DNA from: Caballeronia sordidicola | GTDB taxonomy: Bacteria; Pseudomonadota; Gammaproteobacteria; Burkholderiales; Burkholderiaceae | Direction of reading: 5' to 3' | DNA: 64,000 nucleotides | Assembly (NCBI RefSeq): GCF_001544455.2 | Contig: NZ_FCOC02000001.1 | Span: forward strand, 310,001-374,000 | Part shown: positions 35,550 to 45,206 of the stretch, piece after piece | How positions within the stretch are numbered: the stretch's first letter is position 1 | Layout: each line of letters opens with the position of its first letter | The notes under the pieces: generated by a model | Databases searched by the model: none | What the model was told of the DNA's origin: nothing | What the model saw: only the letters and a program-made list of their open reading frames with translations | Translations under genes and position numbers: made by a program

Positions 35550-35996
35550 ATGTACAACTATACCGATGGCGGCTTGACCAACATTGTCTTGGCGAACGGC
35601 TATGAAGAGCACGACACCGAATTTGGCCCAGGCGTTTCGTTTCACGATCTGGATGGCCTGATCAAGGCCATCTGCCTCGCACTTGCAAGCAAGCGTTCAC
35701 CGCTGAGCGCAGAGGAGTTCCGTTATCTGCGACAAGCGCTGTGTCTATCGCAAACGTCGGTTGGACGCTTGATGGGCGTAACCGACCAAGCGGTTGCGAA
35801 ATGGGAAAAGAAACAAGTGCCACTGCCCAAGCTCGCTGAGTTCGCCATGCGCGCTATCTACATGGAACACGCCGGAGGCAATCAGAAAGTCAAAGATCTT
35901 GTCGAAGCGCTCAATGTGACCGAAAGGGTGCTGACAATCGTCATGCGTGAGACTGAAAAAGGCTGGCAGCACGAAGAGGAAGAATCCGTGACTTAA
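35550..35996 (+). CDS. HTH protein, MqsA-like antitoxin partner of the DUF4258 gene
   Basis: A 148-residue protein. Residues about 1-45 form a beta-rich segment (YTDGGLTNIVLANGY) similar to the region after the zinc finger in MqsA/YgiT antitoxins, but no CxxC zinc ligands are present. An Xre-type helix-turn-helix follows (FRYLRQALCLSQTSVGRLMGVTDQAVAKWEK, about 58-88), then a helical C-terminus. The start lies two bases after the DUF4258 stop. It probably binds the inverted repeat in front of the pair (inference). Confidence 0.8.
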   Translation: MYNYTDGGLTNIVLANGYEEHDTEFGPGVSFHDLDGLIKAICLALASKRSPLSAEEFRYLRQALCLSQTSVGRLMGVTDQAVAKWEKKQVPLPKLAEFAMRAIYMEHAGGNQKVKDLVEALNVTERVLTIVMRETEKGWQHEEEESVT

Positions 35997-36000
35997 AACA

Positions 36001-36033
36001 AAACCCCCGTAAGTCAAAAACTTACGGGGGTTT
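36001..36033. terminator. Bidirectional intrinsic terminator
   Basis: A perfect 14-base-pair hairpin, arms AAACCCCCGTAAGT / ACTTACGGGGGTTT with a five-base loop. It lies four bases after the HTH gene stop and nine bases from the 3' end of the convergent tRNA-Ser. T-runs flank it on both strands, so one hairpin serves both transcripts. Confidence 0.92.
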
Positions 36034-36042
36034 GCATGCTTC

Positions 36043-36136
36043 TGGCGGAGACGGAGGGATTCGAACCCTCGATCCAGGTTTTAGCCCAGATGCTCCCTTA
36101 GCAGGGGAGTACCTTCAACCTCTCGGCCACGTCTCC
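36043..36136 (-). tRNA. tRNA-Ser (anticodon GCT)
   Basis: A 94-base class II tRNA on the minus strand. The acceptor stem GGAGACG pairs perfectly with CGTCTCC. The anticodon stem CTCCC/GGGAG encloses CTGCTAA (anticodon GCT). A long variable arm typical of serine follows, then the T-loop GTTCGAATC. Discriminator G and CCA are encoded. It lies downstream of lysC, the usual Burkholderiaceae order. Confidence 0.97.
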
Positions 36137-36339
36137 TGCACTTTCTGCCGCGCGGGAGTCAGCGCGACGAAGCCAAGATGATAGCGGGTTAGCAGCTACC
36201 GGTCAATTTCATGAGACAAAATTTTTCGTGTTGCTGACTGCTTGCAGATGCGCATCAAAAGCAGCACGCATCATGGCTTCAACTGCAACAAAGAACCGGG
36301 TTTACTGCTATTCGTTCCTGTCGGGACCAGGCCGGGCCA

Positions 36340-37590
36340 TCAGGCGCGATCGAGCTCGAACACCTTATGCAACGCACGTACCGCAAGCTCGGTGTACTTT
36401 TCGTCGATAAGCACGGAAATCTTGATCTCGGAGGTCGAGATCATCTGGATATTGATGCCCTCTTCCGCCAGCGTACGGAACATCGTGCTGGCAATGCCCA
36501 CGTGCGACCGCATGCCAACGCCGACTACCGATACCTTCGACACCTTCGGGTCGCCGCGAACCTGCTCGGCCTTCACGTGTTCCTTCACCTGGTTCGTCAG
36601 GATCTCCATGGCGCGCGCGTAATCGCCGCGGCCCACCGTGAACGTGAAGTCGGTCTTGCCGTCCACGCTCGTGTTCTGGATGATCATGTCGATATCGATG
36701 TTCGCATCGGCCACCGGACCCAGGATCTGGTACGCAATACCCGGCTTGTCGGGCACGCCCATTACGGCAATACGCGCTTCGTCGCGCTGGAATGCGATGC
36801 CCGAGATAACAGCTTTTTCCATGGTCTCGTCTTCTTCAAAAGTAATCAGGGTGCCCGAGCGCATTTCGGTTTCGAGAGGAATCATCGGGTCTGTCAGGCT
36901 CGACAGCACGCGCGTCTTCACCTGATATTTACCGGCAAATTCCACCGAACGGATCTGCAGCACCTTCGATCCGAGGCTCGCCATTTCCAGCATTTCTTCA
37001 AACGTCACGCGATCCAGACGGCGCGCTTCTTCCACCACGCGCGGGTCGGTGGTGTAGACACCGTCGACGTCCGTATAGATCAGGCATTCATCGGCTTTCA
37101 TTGCGGCCGCGATGGCCACCGCCGACGTATCCGAGCCGCCACGGCCGAGCGTTGCGATATGGCCTTCCGGATCAACGCCCTGGAAGCCCGTAATGACAAC
37201 GACCTTGCCCGCGTCGAGATCGGCAAGCACGCGCGTACCGTCGATGTCGCTGATGCGCGCTTTCGTGAACGCACTATCTGTCTTGATGGGAACTTGCCAG
37301 CCCGCATAGCTGACAGCCTCGAGCCCTTCGGCATGCAGCGCGATGGCCAGCAAGCCGACGCTGACCTGTTCGCCCGTGGAGGCAATCATGTCGAGTTCGC
37401 GCGGGTCGGGGTTCGCGGTGATTTCGCGCGCGAGGCCAAGCAGGCGGTTCGTTTCGCCGGACATGGCCGACGGGACCACGACCATCTTGTGCCCGGCCTT
37501 GTGCCATTTGGCGACGCGCCTGGCGACGTTCTTGATGCGCTCGACCGAGCCCATCGAAGTGCCGCCGTATTTATGTACGATGAGTGCCAT
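36340..37590 (-). CDS. lysC: Aspartate kinase (lysine/threonine/methionine pathway)
   Basis: A 416-residue aspartokinase that phosphorylates aspartate for the lysine, threonine and methionine routes. The N-terminal KYGGTSMGS (7-15) is the kinase signature. FQGVDPEGHIATLGRGGSD in two parts marks the substrate/nucleotide region. Two ACT domains (about 265-340 and 345-405) confer feedback inhibition, as in alpha/beta-type LysC. The ATG is preceded by AGGAGG-like TGGAGG upstream. It follows tilS after a 401-base gap. Confidence 0.96.
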   Translation of the reverse strand: MALIVHKYGGTSMGSVERIKNVARRVAKWHKAGHKMVVVPSAMSGETNRLLGLAREITANPDPRELDMIASTGEQVSVGLLAIALHAEGLEAVSYAGWQVPIKTDSAFTKARISDIDGTRVLADLDAGKVVVITGFQGVDPEGHIATLGRGGSDTSAVAIAAAMKADECLIYTDVDGVYTTDPRVVEEARRLDRVTFEEMLEMASLGSKVLQIRSVEFAGKYQVKTRVLSSLTDPMIPLETEMRSGTLITFEEDETMEKAVISGIAFQRDEARIAVMGVPDKPGIAYQILGPVADANIDIDMIIQNTSVDGKTDFTFTVGRGDYARAMEILTNQVKEHVKAEQVRGDPKVSKVSVVGVGMRSHVGIASTMFRTLAEEGINIQMISTSEIKISVLIDEKYTELAVRALHKVFELDRA

Positions 37591-37991
37591 TGTCGTTTTG
37601 AACTGGAGGAAAAGCCGCGCTGCGCGCCGTGTAATGCGCCGCGTACCGCACGTGGTTCACGTATTGCGTCAGAAGTCGGCCTCGAGCCTGGGTTCGGGCG
37701 AAATCTGCTCTGGTGCGATCGACGACTTAAGCGTGACGACGAAACGCGGTTGCCGCGCGCGCAAGGTTCGCTCACGCGCAAAATGCAATTCCAGCGGCTA
37801 AAAACGCGTCTTCTGGACGGAAAAGCTGCTTGAAAGGCGATGCGGGAAACCGGTAAACGTACCCGATCGAGGGCTAAAACACAAGCCAAAACGGGCAAAC
37901 CGACTTGGATCGGCAGCTTCTCGACGCCCGCAAAAGTAAAATTTTTACCGGTTGATTTCACGATCCGGCCCGTGTGGAAAGACACGTCGCT
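37591..37991. other. Intergenic region between tilS and lysC
   Basis: About 400 bases. I see no open frame with protein character, no lysine-riboswitch-like fold that I could recognise and no clear terminator. It presumably contains the lysC promoter and leader. Confidence 0.45.
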
Positions 37992-39443
37992 TCAGGCGAT
38001 CACGAGATCCGGCTGCCACGTTATATGCCGCCAAGGACCGCTTGCCTGGTCCGATTGCCAGCACGCCCGATTGACTCCGATCAGCGGCACGAACAATAGC
38101 GTCCCGCCCGAGAACAGAAGCGGCACATCGCGTTTCCAGCCCGGTACGCCCTGCTCCTGAAACAGATTCTTGAGCGTGCGGCTCGGTCCTTGCGCCGACA
38201 CGCGCACGCGCTCGCCTCCCACACGCGAACGCACGGTAAGCGGCTCCGCGCGCAGCGTGGCTTCGGGAACAGCATCGGCAAGAGCGCTGGCTTCGGCGTC
38301 TCCTTCAGTCACCGGCGCAAACACGAAAGTGCCGCGCCACTGGGGCAAACGCCAGATGGTTTCACCGGTCCAGTCGAGTCTGCTCGCAGTACGCGGCGCT
38401 TCAACGCCATTGTCGAGATCCATGGGATCGGCGCTGTCGCCCGTCTCCCAGAAGATGCACTCGCGATACACCCGCAAACAATGTCCCGCATGATCGATAC
38501 GCAACGCATGGCCATTGCGGGAAATGGCGGCATCGCGCAATTGACGCAGGATCTCGCCCATGCGCGCCGCCGACGCCGCCTGCAATCCGAGCGCACGCAT
38601 CCAGTAGCGCAGCAGGTTGATCGCGCGTTCGTCGTCGAGGGCGAGCACGGCCGGCAACGTCAGCGCGTTTTCATCGTCCGTTTGCGTAACCGACTGCAAG
38701 TCGATACGCGCAAGCTCATCCAGCAACCGTTGCGCCGACGCCGCGTGCGATGCGGTCCGTGCAAGCGCATCGCGAAAACCAGGGAAGTGCACGGCGAGCG
38801 CCGGCAGGACATCATGACGCAACGCGTTGCGGGCGTAGCGGGTATCGGTGTTGGATTCGTCGTCGATCCAGCGCAGGTCGCGCTGGTGTGCATAATGCTC
38901 CAGCTGCGCCCGCAATACATGCAGCAAGGGGCGCACGCGCGGCACGGACAGTCCGTCGGCGCGCTGCGGCGCCATGGCGGCGAGCCCCGCCACGCCCGCG
39001 CCGCGCAGCAATTGCAGCAACACGGTCTCCGCCTGATCGTCGGCATGATGCGCGAGCCATAACGTGGTGGCGCCCTGCTCGTCGCATAGCGCGTCAAGCG
39101 CCCGATACCGCGCATCACGCGCCGCCGCTTCAAGACTTTCGCCACCTTCACGCACGACATCGACCTGACGCGATGCAAACCGCACGCCCAGCGCCCGGGC
39201 GAACGCGTGACAGTGCGCGGCCCAGGCATCGGCGTTCGGGCTCAAGCCGTGATGAACGTGCAACGCGATCACGCGCGCCTCGCCCGCACAACGGACGGCG
39301 GCATCGAGCAACGTGGTGGAATCGAGACCGCCGCTGAACGCGACGGCTATGGGACTGTCAGCCGATGCCGGCAGATTGGCCAACGCCGCGCGCACCGCAT
39401 CGATCACGAGGCGGCTGGCGGGCGTTTCAGAATCGGAAGTCAC
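37992..39443 (-). CDS. tilS: tRNA(Ile)-lysidine synthase
   Basis: A 483-residue enzyme that converts C34 of the CAU-anticodon tRNA-Ile to lysidine, so that it reads AUA. The PP-loop SGGLDST is at 37-43, followed by HVHHGLSPNADAWAAHC and AHHADDQAETVLLQLLRGAG, all diagnostic of TilS. TilS-specific C-terminal domains follow. I chose the GTG at 39443, with AGGAAAG eight bases upstream; a TTG at 39464 would add seven residues. It lies 41 bases after accA and probably shares its transcript. Confidence 0.94.
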   Translation of the reverse strand: MTSDSETPASRLVIDAVRAALANLPASADSPIAVAFSGGLDSTTLLDAAVRCAGEARVIALHVHHGLSPNADAWAAHCHAFARALGVRFASRQVDVVREGGESLEAAARDARYRALDALCDEQGATTLWLAHHADDQAETVLLQLLRGAGVAGLAAMAPQRADGLSVPRVRPLLHVLRAQLEHYAHQRDLRWIDDESNTDTRYARNALRHDVLPALAVHFPGFRDALARTASHAASAQRLLDELARIDLQSVTQTDDENALTLPAVLALDDERAINLLRYWMRALGLQAASAARMGEILRQLRDAAISRNGHALRIDHAGHCLRVYRECIFWETGDSADPMDLDNGVEAPRTASRLDWTGETIWRLPQWRGTFVFAPVTEGDAEASALADAVPEATLRAEPLTVRSRVGGERVRVSAQGPSRTLKNLFQEQGVPGWKRDVPLLFSGGTLLFVPLIGVNRACWQSDQASGPWRHITWQPDLVIA

Positions 39444-39484
39444 GGGAATCGCTTTCCTGCACAAGGTGAGCGAAGGTTCTCACC

Positions 39485-40456
39485 TCACGCGCCCGGCAGG
39501 TTTTCCTTGAACTTGCCGTACGCCATGAGCTTGTCGAAACGACGCGCACGGACATCGAGTGCGTTCATGCCGTGGAACTGGCGCAGCGTATCGGCCAACG
39601 CACGGCGCAGCAATGCGGCCATGCCTTTCGGATCGCGATGCGCGCCGCCAAGCGGCTCGTTGACGATCTTGTCGATCAGCCCCAGCGCCTTCAACCGGTG
39701 CGCAGTCAATCCCAGCGCTTCGGCCGCTTCGGGCGCTTTCGCCGCGCTTTTCCACAAGATGGACGCGCAGCCTTCAGGTGAAATCACCGAATACGTTGAA
39801 AATTGCAGCATCAATACGCTATCCGCCACGGCAATCGCCAGCGCGCCGCCGGAGCCGCCTTCGCCAATGATGGTAGCGATAATTGGCGTTTTCAGTTCAG
39901 CCATCACGTACAGGTTGCGGCCGATTGCTTCCGACTGGCCGCGCTCTTCGGCGCCAATTCCGGGGTACGCGCCGGGTGTATCGATAAACGTGAAGATCGG
40001 AAGGCCGAACTTCTCCGCCAGACGCATCAGGCGCTCAGCCTTGCGATACCCCTCAGGGCGCGGCATACCGAAATTGCGCGCTGCGCGCTCTTTCGTGTCG
40101 CGCCCCTTCTGCTGTCCGATCACCATGCAGGCCTGACCGTTGAACCGCGCCAGACCACCGACGATGGCCAGGTCGTCGGCATACGAACGGTCGCCGTGCA
40201 GTTCGTGGAAATCGGTGAAGAGTTCGTTCACATAGTCGAGGGTATACGGGCGCTGTGGATGGCGCGCGATCTGAGAAACCTGCCACGGAGTCAGGTTCGC
40301 GTACAAGTCTTTGGTGAGTTGCTGGCTCTTCTTCGACAGCCGCTCGATTTCTTCCGAAATATCGACAGCGGAATCGTCCTGAACGAAGCGCAATTCTTCG
40401 ATCTTCGCTTCGAGTTCAGCGATCGGCTGTTCGAAATCCAGAAAAGTGGTCTTCAT
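39485..40456 (-). CDS. accA: Acetyl-CoA carboxylase carboxyltransferase subunit alpha
   Basis: A 323-residue subunit that with AccD transfers the carboxyl group from biotin to acetyl-CoA, giving malonyl-CoA. It starts [19 protein letters not shown], the family N-terminus. The carboxyltransferase core contains [35 protein letters not shown] and [12 protein letters not shown]. An upstream in-frame ATG (40510) adds 18 residues that are not conserved. The gene order accA-tilS-lysC matches other Burkholderiaceae. Confidence 0.97.
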   Translation of the reverse strand: MKTTFLDFEQPIAELEAKIEELRFVQDDSAVDISEEIERLSKKSQQLTKDLYANLTPWQVSQIARHPQRPYTLDYVNELFTDFHELHGDRSYADDLAIVGGLARFNGQACMVIGQQKGRDTKERAARNFGMPRPEGYRKAERLMRLAEKFGLPIFTFIDTPGAYPGIGAEERGQSEAIGRNLYVMAELKTPIIATIIGEGGSGGALAIAVADSVLMLQFSTYSVISPEGCASILWKSAAKAPEAAEALGLTAHRLKALGLIDKIVNEPLGGAHRDPKGMAALLRRALADTLRQFHGMNALDVRARRFDKLMAYGKFKENLPGA

Positions 40457-40574
40457 ATGTTCGAATCCTAGAGCATCGGGCAGCGCGTATTCTAACCGCG
40501 CCGGCCTCACTAAATTTCGGGTCGAAACTATCGATTATAGGATATTGATAGCGTGACGACCGTGGGCGCGCACG

Positions 40575-41666
40575 TCAGTGGTCGGCTGGCACCGGATAGA
40601 GGCTGCGCCACATATACCAGGTCGCGACGGTTCGCCACGGCTCCCAGTTGGCCGCGACTTCGCGTGCTTCGCTGCGCGTGACGGGTTCACCGCTGAAATA
40701 GTTGACGCTGATGGCCTGAATCAGGCCCAGGTCGTCGAGCGGCAGGACATCGGGGCGCGACAGGTTGAAGATCAGGAACATTTCCGCCGTCCACCGCCCG
40801 ATACCGCGGATCTGCGTCAATTCAGCGATCACCGCTTCGTCTTCCATTGACGTCCAACTGTCGACGTGCAGTGCGCCCGACACGAAATGCTGCGCGACAT
40901 CGAGAATGTATTCGGACTTTCTCTTCGATAAGCCGCACGACTGCAGCTTCGCCGGCCCCACCCTGATGAACTGTTGCGGCGCGAGCGTGGGACATGCGCC
41001 TTCCACGCGCTTCCAGATGGCTTGCGCGGAGGCCACCGAAATCTGCTGACCGACAACGGAACGCGCCAGTGTAGTGAACGGATCGTCGCGATTCACCAGA
41101 TGCACCGGGCCGAACTTCGGAATGAGCTTCTTAAGAATCCGGTCGCGCTTGACGAGATCCGCGCACGCCTTGTCCCAATACTCGGGACGTGCCGCTTCGG
41201 GTGAAAGCCCAGGTGTCTGCACCGGCACCGTCTTCGCAGCGACAGCTTTATCGGTCGTGATCGCGCGCGATTTGCGGACGATTTCGCCATCGGCCTGCGG
41301 GTCGCGCACGAGCGCTTGCGCGGCGTCAGCAGTGACATCGGCTTCGGTGGCTTTCACGTCGAGTGCCTTCGCGCCCTCGCCGTTCCCTTTCTTGAGCGAT
41401 GTCCTGGACACGGCCGCACGCGCCGTCTTGCGCGCGCGCACGGTGCCGTTGGGTGCTGGCGCGTCATCATGCGCGGCGCCATTGGCGACCCGTCTCTTCA
41501 ATGCCGCCTTGACCGGCACATCGTCAGCCGTACCATTGAGCCGCTTGCCCAAGGGTTTGGACGCCGTCGCCGTCTTCACTTTTGCACGCCGCGCGACCGT
41601 CGTTTCGGTCGCTGCGGTACTTCCGGACGCGGCTCGTTTAGCCGGCGTCTTTCTGGCCGTTGCCAT
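40575..41666 (-). CDS. HhH-GPD DNA-3-methyladenine glycosylase with long basic N-terminal tail
   Basis: A 363-residue base-excision repair glycosylase. The C-terminal 200 residues are an AlkA-like HhH-GPD domain: SVVGQQISVASAQAIW, the hairpin LTQIRGIGRWTAEM and the catalytic aspartate in LPLDDLGLIQ. The first about 155 residues are low-complexity, rich in Lys, Ala and Thr (KRAASGSTAATE, ARKTARAAVSRTSLKK). They resemble a disordered DNA-binding, histone-H1-like tail. Two adjacent ATG codons (41669, 41666) are possible; GGAGG spacing favours the second. Confidence 0.92.
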   Translation of the reverse strand: MATARKTPAKRAASGSTAATETTVARRAKVKTATASKPLGKRLNGTADDVPVKAALKRRVANGAAHDDAPAPNGTVRARKTARAAVSRTSLKKGNGEGAKALDVKATEADVTADAAQALVRDPQADGEIVRKSRAITTDKAVAAKTVPVQTPGLSPEAARPEYWDKACADLVKRDRILKKLIPKFGPVHLVNRDDPFTTLARSVVGQQISVASAQAIWKRVEGACPTLAPQQFIRVGPAKLQSCGLSKRKSEYILDVAQHFVSGALHVDSWTSMEDEAVIAELTQIRGIGRWTAEMFLIFNLSRPDVLPLDDLGLIQAISVNYFSGEPVTRSEAREVAANWEPWRTVATWYMWRSLYPVPADH

Positions 41667-41710
41667 CATGCCTCCTGCCTGGTGAGTCGATCAGAGAATA
41701 CGAAAGACGT

Positions 41711-43126
41711 TCAACTGCGACGCCATTCGGTCGACCCACCCGGTTTGTCTTCAAGTGCAATTCCGGCTTCGAGCAACTCAGCGCGAATCCGGTCTGCTTC
41801 GGCATAGTTCTTCGCCTGCTTCGCAGCAACGCGAGCAGCGATCTTCGTCTCGATATCGAGAGGCGTGAGGCCGACCGCGCCTTCCTCGCCGTTATTCCTG
41901 CTACTGCCCGGCGCATCCTGAAGGAACGCGCGCGGCTCGCGCTGCAACAAGCCGAGCACGCCGCCAAGCGCTTTCAACTGCCGCGCAAGTACCGCGTCCT
42001 GCGAGCGATTCACTTCGCTTGCCAGCTCGAACAGCACCGCAATCGCGACAGGCGTATTGAAGTCGTCGTTCATGGCGGCCTGGAAACGTTGCGCATGCAC
42101 TTCGTTCCAGTCGAGCGGGTCCGTGTCCGGGCTCACGTCTTTCAATGCGGTGTACAAGCGCGTGAGCGCCCCACGTGCATCGTCTATATGAACGTCGCTG
42201 TAATTGAGCGGCGACCGATAGTGTGCCCGCGCAATAAAAAAGCGCACGACTTCCGCATCGAATTTTTCAAGCACTTCGCGAATGGTGAAGAAGTTGCCAA
42301 GCGACTTCGACATCTTTTCGCTGTCGATCTGCACAAAGCCGTTATGCATCCAGTAGTTCACGAACTGAACGCCGGTTGCCGCCTCGCTCTGCGCAATTTC
42401 ATTCTCATGGTGCGGAAACTGCAGGTCCTGGCCGCCACCGTGGATGTCGAAGCGATCGCCCAGAAGCGTGCATCCCATAGCAGAACACTCGATGTGCCAG
42501 CCCGGCCGCCCACGCCCCCAGGCGGAGTCCCAGCCCGTATCAGGCGGTTCTCCCTCTTTCGCCCGCTTCCACAATACGAAGTCGAGCGGGTCCTGCTTCG
42601 CATCGTTGGAGGCCACGCGCTCGCCCGCGCGCAGGTCTTCGATCGACTTGCCGGACAGTTTGCCGTAGCCCTCGAACTTGCGCACGGCGTAGTTCACGTC
42701 GCCATCGCTCGCCTGATACGCGTAACCGTTGTTCACGAGCGTCTCGATCATGCCGAGCATCTGCGGCACGAAATCGGTCGCGCGCGGTTCATGGTCGGGA
42801 CGCTCGACACCCAGGGCGTCGAGATCGTCGTACATGGCCTGGATGAACCGCGCGGTCAGCGCCTTGATCGGCTCGCCGTTTTCCACGGCGCGGCGAATGA
42901 TCTTGTCGTCGATGTCCGTGATGTTGCGCACGTATGTCACGTCGTAACCAATCGTGCGGAGCCACCGCTGGACAATGTCGAACACGATCATCATGCGCGC
43001 GTGCCCGACGTGACAGTAGTCGTACACCGTGATTCCGCAGACATACATGCGCACTTCTCCGGCACGGAGCGGCACAAAAGGTTGCTTGTCACGCGCGAGC
43101 GTGTTGTAGATGCGCAATGAGTTCAT
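41711..43126 (-). CDS. cysS: Cysteinyl-tRNA synthetase
   Basis: A 471-residue class Ia synthetase. Zinc-binding Cys30 lies in [10 protein letters not shown], the HIGH-equivalent HVGH is at 39-42 and KMSKS in [20 protein letters not shown] supplies further zinc ligands. The start [10 protein letters not shown] is the family N-terminus; the frame extends to 43219 without support. It lies 44 bases before the glycosylase gene in the same direction. Confidence 0.97.
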   Translation of the reverse strand: MNSLRIYNTLARDKQPFVPLRAGEVRMYVCGITVYDYCHVGHARMMIVFDIVQRWLRTIGYDVTYVRNITDIDDKIIRRAVENGEPIKALTARFIQAMYDDLDALGVERPDHEPRATDFVPQMLGMIETLVNNGYAYQASDGDVNYAVRKFEGYGKLSGKSIEDLRAGERVASNDAKQDPLDFVLWKRAKEGEPPDTGWDSAWGRGRPGWHIECSAMGCTLLGDRFDIHGGGQDLQFPHHENEIAQSEAATGVQFVNYWMHNGFVQIDSEKMSKSLGNFFTIREVLEKFDAEVVRFFIARAHYRSPLNYSDVHIDDARGALTRLYTALKDVSPDTDPLDWNEVHAQRFQAAMNDDFNTPVAIAVLFELASEVNRSQDAVLARQLKALGGVLGLLQREPRAFLQDAPGSSRNNGEEGAVGLTPLDIETKIAARVAAKQAKNYAEADRIRAELLEAGIALEDKPGGSTEWRRS

Positions 43127-43605
43127 AAACGATGGTGCGTGGGCCGGGACATCCGAATGTTTCGATTGCCGGCCGATTTGGCGAGCATGCTGCGTAATCA
43201 TAGATTCCACAGTTTCCACAGATTCGTCAGCGCGCCTTGGCGTTGCTGCGAGTCACACAAGTGCCTGCACAAAACGTGCGAACCACACGGTCGGCACCGA
43301 GACGATCATGCTACAGGTAGCCGTCGACCAGCGACAAGAACTAGAACGACAGCTTGACCGGCAACAACATAATGACGAACGCATAAGGACGAAGACATGT
43401 TCGGCTGGAAACCGGAACGATGGGAACCCGATGGCGACCGGATGAGAAACCCGGGAACCAGGATCGCAGCACCGCAACAACACCCCGGTCATGCGAATCG
43501 AAACGGAGGCGGCCGCGAGTGGCGTAAAGACTGTCCTGACGTTCGTCGGAACGTTGCGGACGTTTTGTTAGAATGGGCCGGAGTATAACATTCAGAAACG
43601 AGCCT
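43127..43605. other. Intergenic region between divergent cysS and TPR gene
   Basis: About 480 bases with no supported gene; the short frames here overlap one another and have no domain features. It should contain both divergent promoters. An AGAATGGGCCGGAGTATAAC stretch near 43570 lies just before the TPR gene start, but a clear promoter is not evident. Confidence 0.45.
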
Positions 43606-44460
43606 ATGAAACCTTCAAGCCGCCGCGTACCAAGCGTTGCCAAGCTCGCGGCGACCGCACTTGCAACCGCCGCCACCATCGTATTCGGAGTTGGCGCAAC
43701 GTTGTGGCCGACCATGCCGGCACTTGCGCAAGTCTCCACCGCCACCGCCGATGACACGCCCGCCATCGACGCCGCCATTGCGCAGAAGCAATGGCCGAGC
43801 GCGCTCGCGCAACTGGACGCGCGCCTCAAGACGAATCCGCGCGACGTGCAGGCGAAATTCAAGCGCGCCACCGTGCTGGCTCGCCTGAATCGCGACGACG
43901 AAGCCATTACTGCGTTCACGGAGCTCACGCAAACGTATCCGGAGTTGCCGGAGCCGTACAACAACCTTGCCGCGCTCTACGCAAAGAAAGGCCGCTACGA
44001 CGAAGCACGCGTCGCGCTCGAAACCGCCACGAAGGCAAATCCGAGTTATGCGCTCGCGTACGAGAATCTCGGCGACCTGTATCTGCGGCTCGCAAGCGAA
44101 TCGTACAAGCGCGCTCAGACGCTGGGATCGAGAAGCCCGCTGACCGCGCAGCGCGTGAACAGCATTCAGCAGATCGTCTCGCCGCCGCCGCGACGTCGTC
44201 CGGAAGCGGCCGCTGCTGCAGCCGCGGCGGCGGCTTCCGGCGCATCGGGCGTTTCCTCGGCGTCGTCAACGTCAGCGGCTTCCGCGCCGGTGGCGTCGTC
44301 GGGAACATCGAGCAACAGCGACTGGAGCGGCCCGAATACCGGCACAACCGGCTCGTCTTCGTCCTCGACCGACATGTCCGCCCCGCTCTATTCGCCTTTC
44401 GGTGGACCGAGCGTGCCGCTCTCGAACACGCCTTACTTCGCACCTTCCGCGAAACCGTGA
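43606..44460 (+). CDS. Secreted tetratricopeptide-repeat protein
   Basis: A 284-residue protein. The signal/anchor segment spans residues about 10-45 (ending PALAQ). Three TPR units follow at about 50-160 (PRDVQAKFKRATVLARLNRDD in part, PEPYNNLAALYAKKGRYDEA, ALAYENLGDLYLRLA). The C-terminal third is low-complexity: a polyalanine run, then Ser/Gly/Thr-rich sequence. It is probably a periplasmic scaffold; partners unknown. It lies 89 bases upstream of the first cyclophilin on the same strand. Confidence 0.87.
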   Translation: MKPSSRRVPSVAKLAATALATAATIVFGVGATLWPTMPALAQVSTATADDTPAIDAAIAQKQWPSALAQLDARLKTNPRDVQAKFKRATVLARLNRDDEAITAFTELTQTYPELPEPYNNLAALYAKKGRYDEARVALETATKANPSYALAYENLGDLYLRLASESYKRAQTLGSRSPLTAQRVNSIQQIVSPPPRRRPEAAAAAAAAAASGASGVSSASSTSAASAPVASSGTSSNSDWSGPNTGTTGSSSSSTDMSAPLYSPFGGPSVPLSNTPYFAPSAKP

Positions 44461-44549
44461 TCCGGCCTGTACGGACTTCCAGGCCGCGAGGTCTGAAAAC
44501 CCGTACGAGCCATCACACGATGCAGCTCCAACCAGAGGATCGATTGCTC

Positions 44550-45131
44550 ATGAAAAGTTTGTTGTTGGCGCTCGGCAGCGCCGCACTTATCGCCCAGGCG
44601 CCTGCTTTTGCCCAGTCGTCACCGGCAGCCGCGCATCCGAACGTGCTGCTCAAGACATCGCAAGGCGACATCAAGGTCGAGCTTTATCCTGAGAAGGCGC
44701 CCAAGAGCGTCGCCAACTTTCTCGACTACGTGAAGTCCGGGCAGTACAACGGCACGATTTTTCATCGTGTGATTCCGGGCTTCATGATCCAGGGCGGCGG
44801 GTACACCACGAGCTTTGCTGAGAAGCCCACGCGCGCGCCCATTCCGCTCGAAAGCAAGAACGGCTTGAAGAACAGCACCGGCACCCTCGCGATGGCCCGT
44901 ACGAGCGATCCGAATTCGGCCACGTCGCAGTTCTTCATCAATACCGTCGACAACACCGGCCTCGATTACCCCAACGGCGACGGCAACGGTTATGCCGTAT
45001 TCGGCAAGGTGATCTCGGGCATGGACGTGGTCAAGAAGATCGAAGCCACACCCACCACCACGCGCGGACCCATGGGCGATGTGCCGCAATCGAATGTCGT
45101 GATCGAGTCGGCGAGCGTGGTCGGCAAGTAA
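44550..45131 (+). CDS. ppiA: Periplasmic peptidyl-prolyl cis-trans isomerase, cyclophilin type
   Basis: A 193-residue cyclophilin with a signal peptide (MKSLLLALGSAALIAQAPAFA). The catalytic core includes [15 protein letters not shown], with the active-site Arg and Phe, then NSATSQFFINTVDN. It catalyses proline isomerisation of periplasmic proteins. The frame is open far upstream, but the signal peptide fixes the start at 44550. It lies directly before a second, cytoplasmic cyclophilin. Confidence 0.94.
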   Translation: MKSLLLALGSAALIAQAPAFAQSSPAAAHPNVLLKTSQGDIKVELYPEKAPKSVANFLDYVKSGQYNGTIFHRVIPGFMIQGGGYTTSFAEKPTRAPIPLESKNGLKNSTGTLAMARTSDPNSATSQFFINTVDNTGLDYPNGDGNGYAVFGKVISGMDVVKKIEATPTTTRGPMGDVPQSNVVIESASVVGK

Positions 45132-45206
45132 AAGCAGTAGCGGCAGGCATACGCCGTGCGCGTCGCGTAATGCTCCATCAACTCTTGAACAGGAAAGGAA
45201 TTCATC

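Noticed and set aside
36367..37833. 488-codon open frame on the + strand
   Set aside because: Antisense to lysC and its leader; His/Arg/Asp-rich shadow.
37591..37991. Lysine riboswitch in the lysC leader
   Set aside because: I could not identify the conserved lysine-riboswitch core, and betaproteobacterial lysC genes are not generally controlled by it.
41660..43120. 486-codon open frame on the + strand
   Set aside because: Antisense to cysS.
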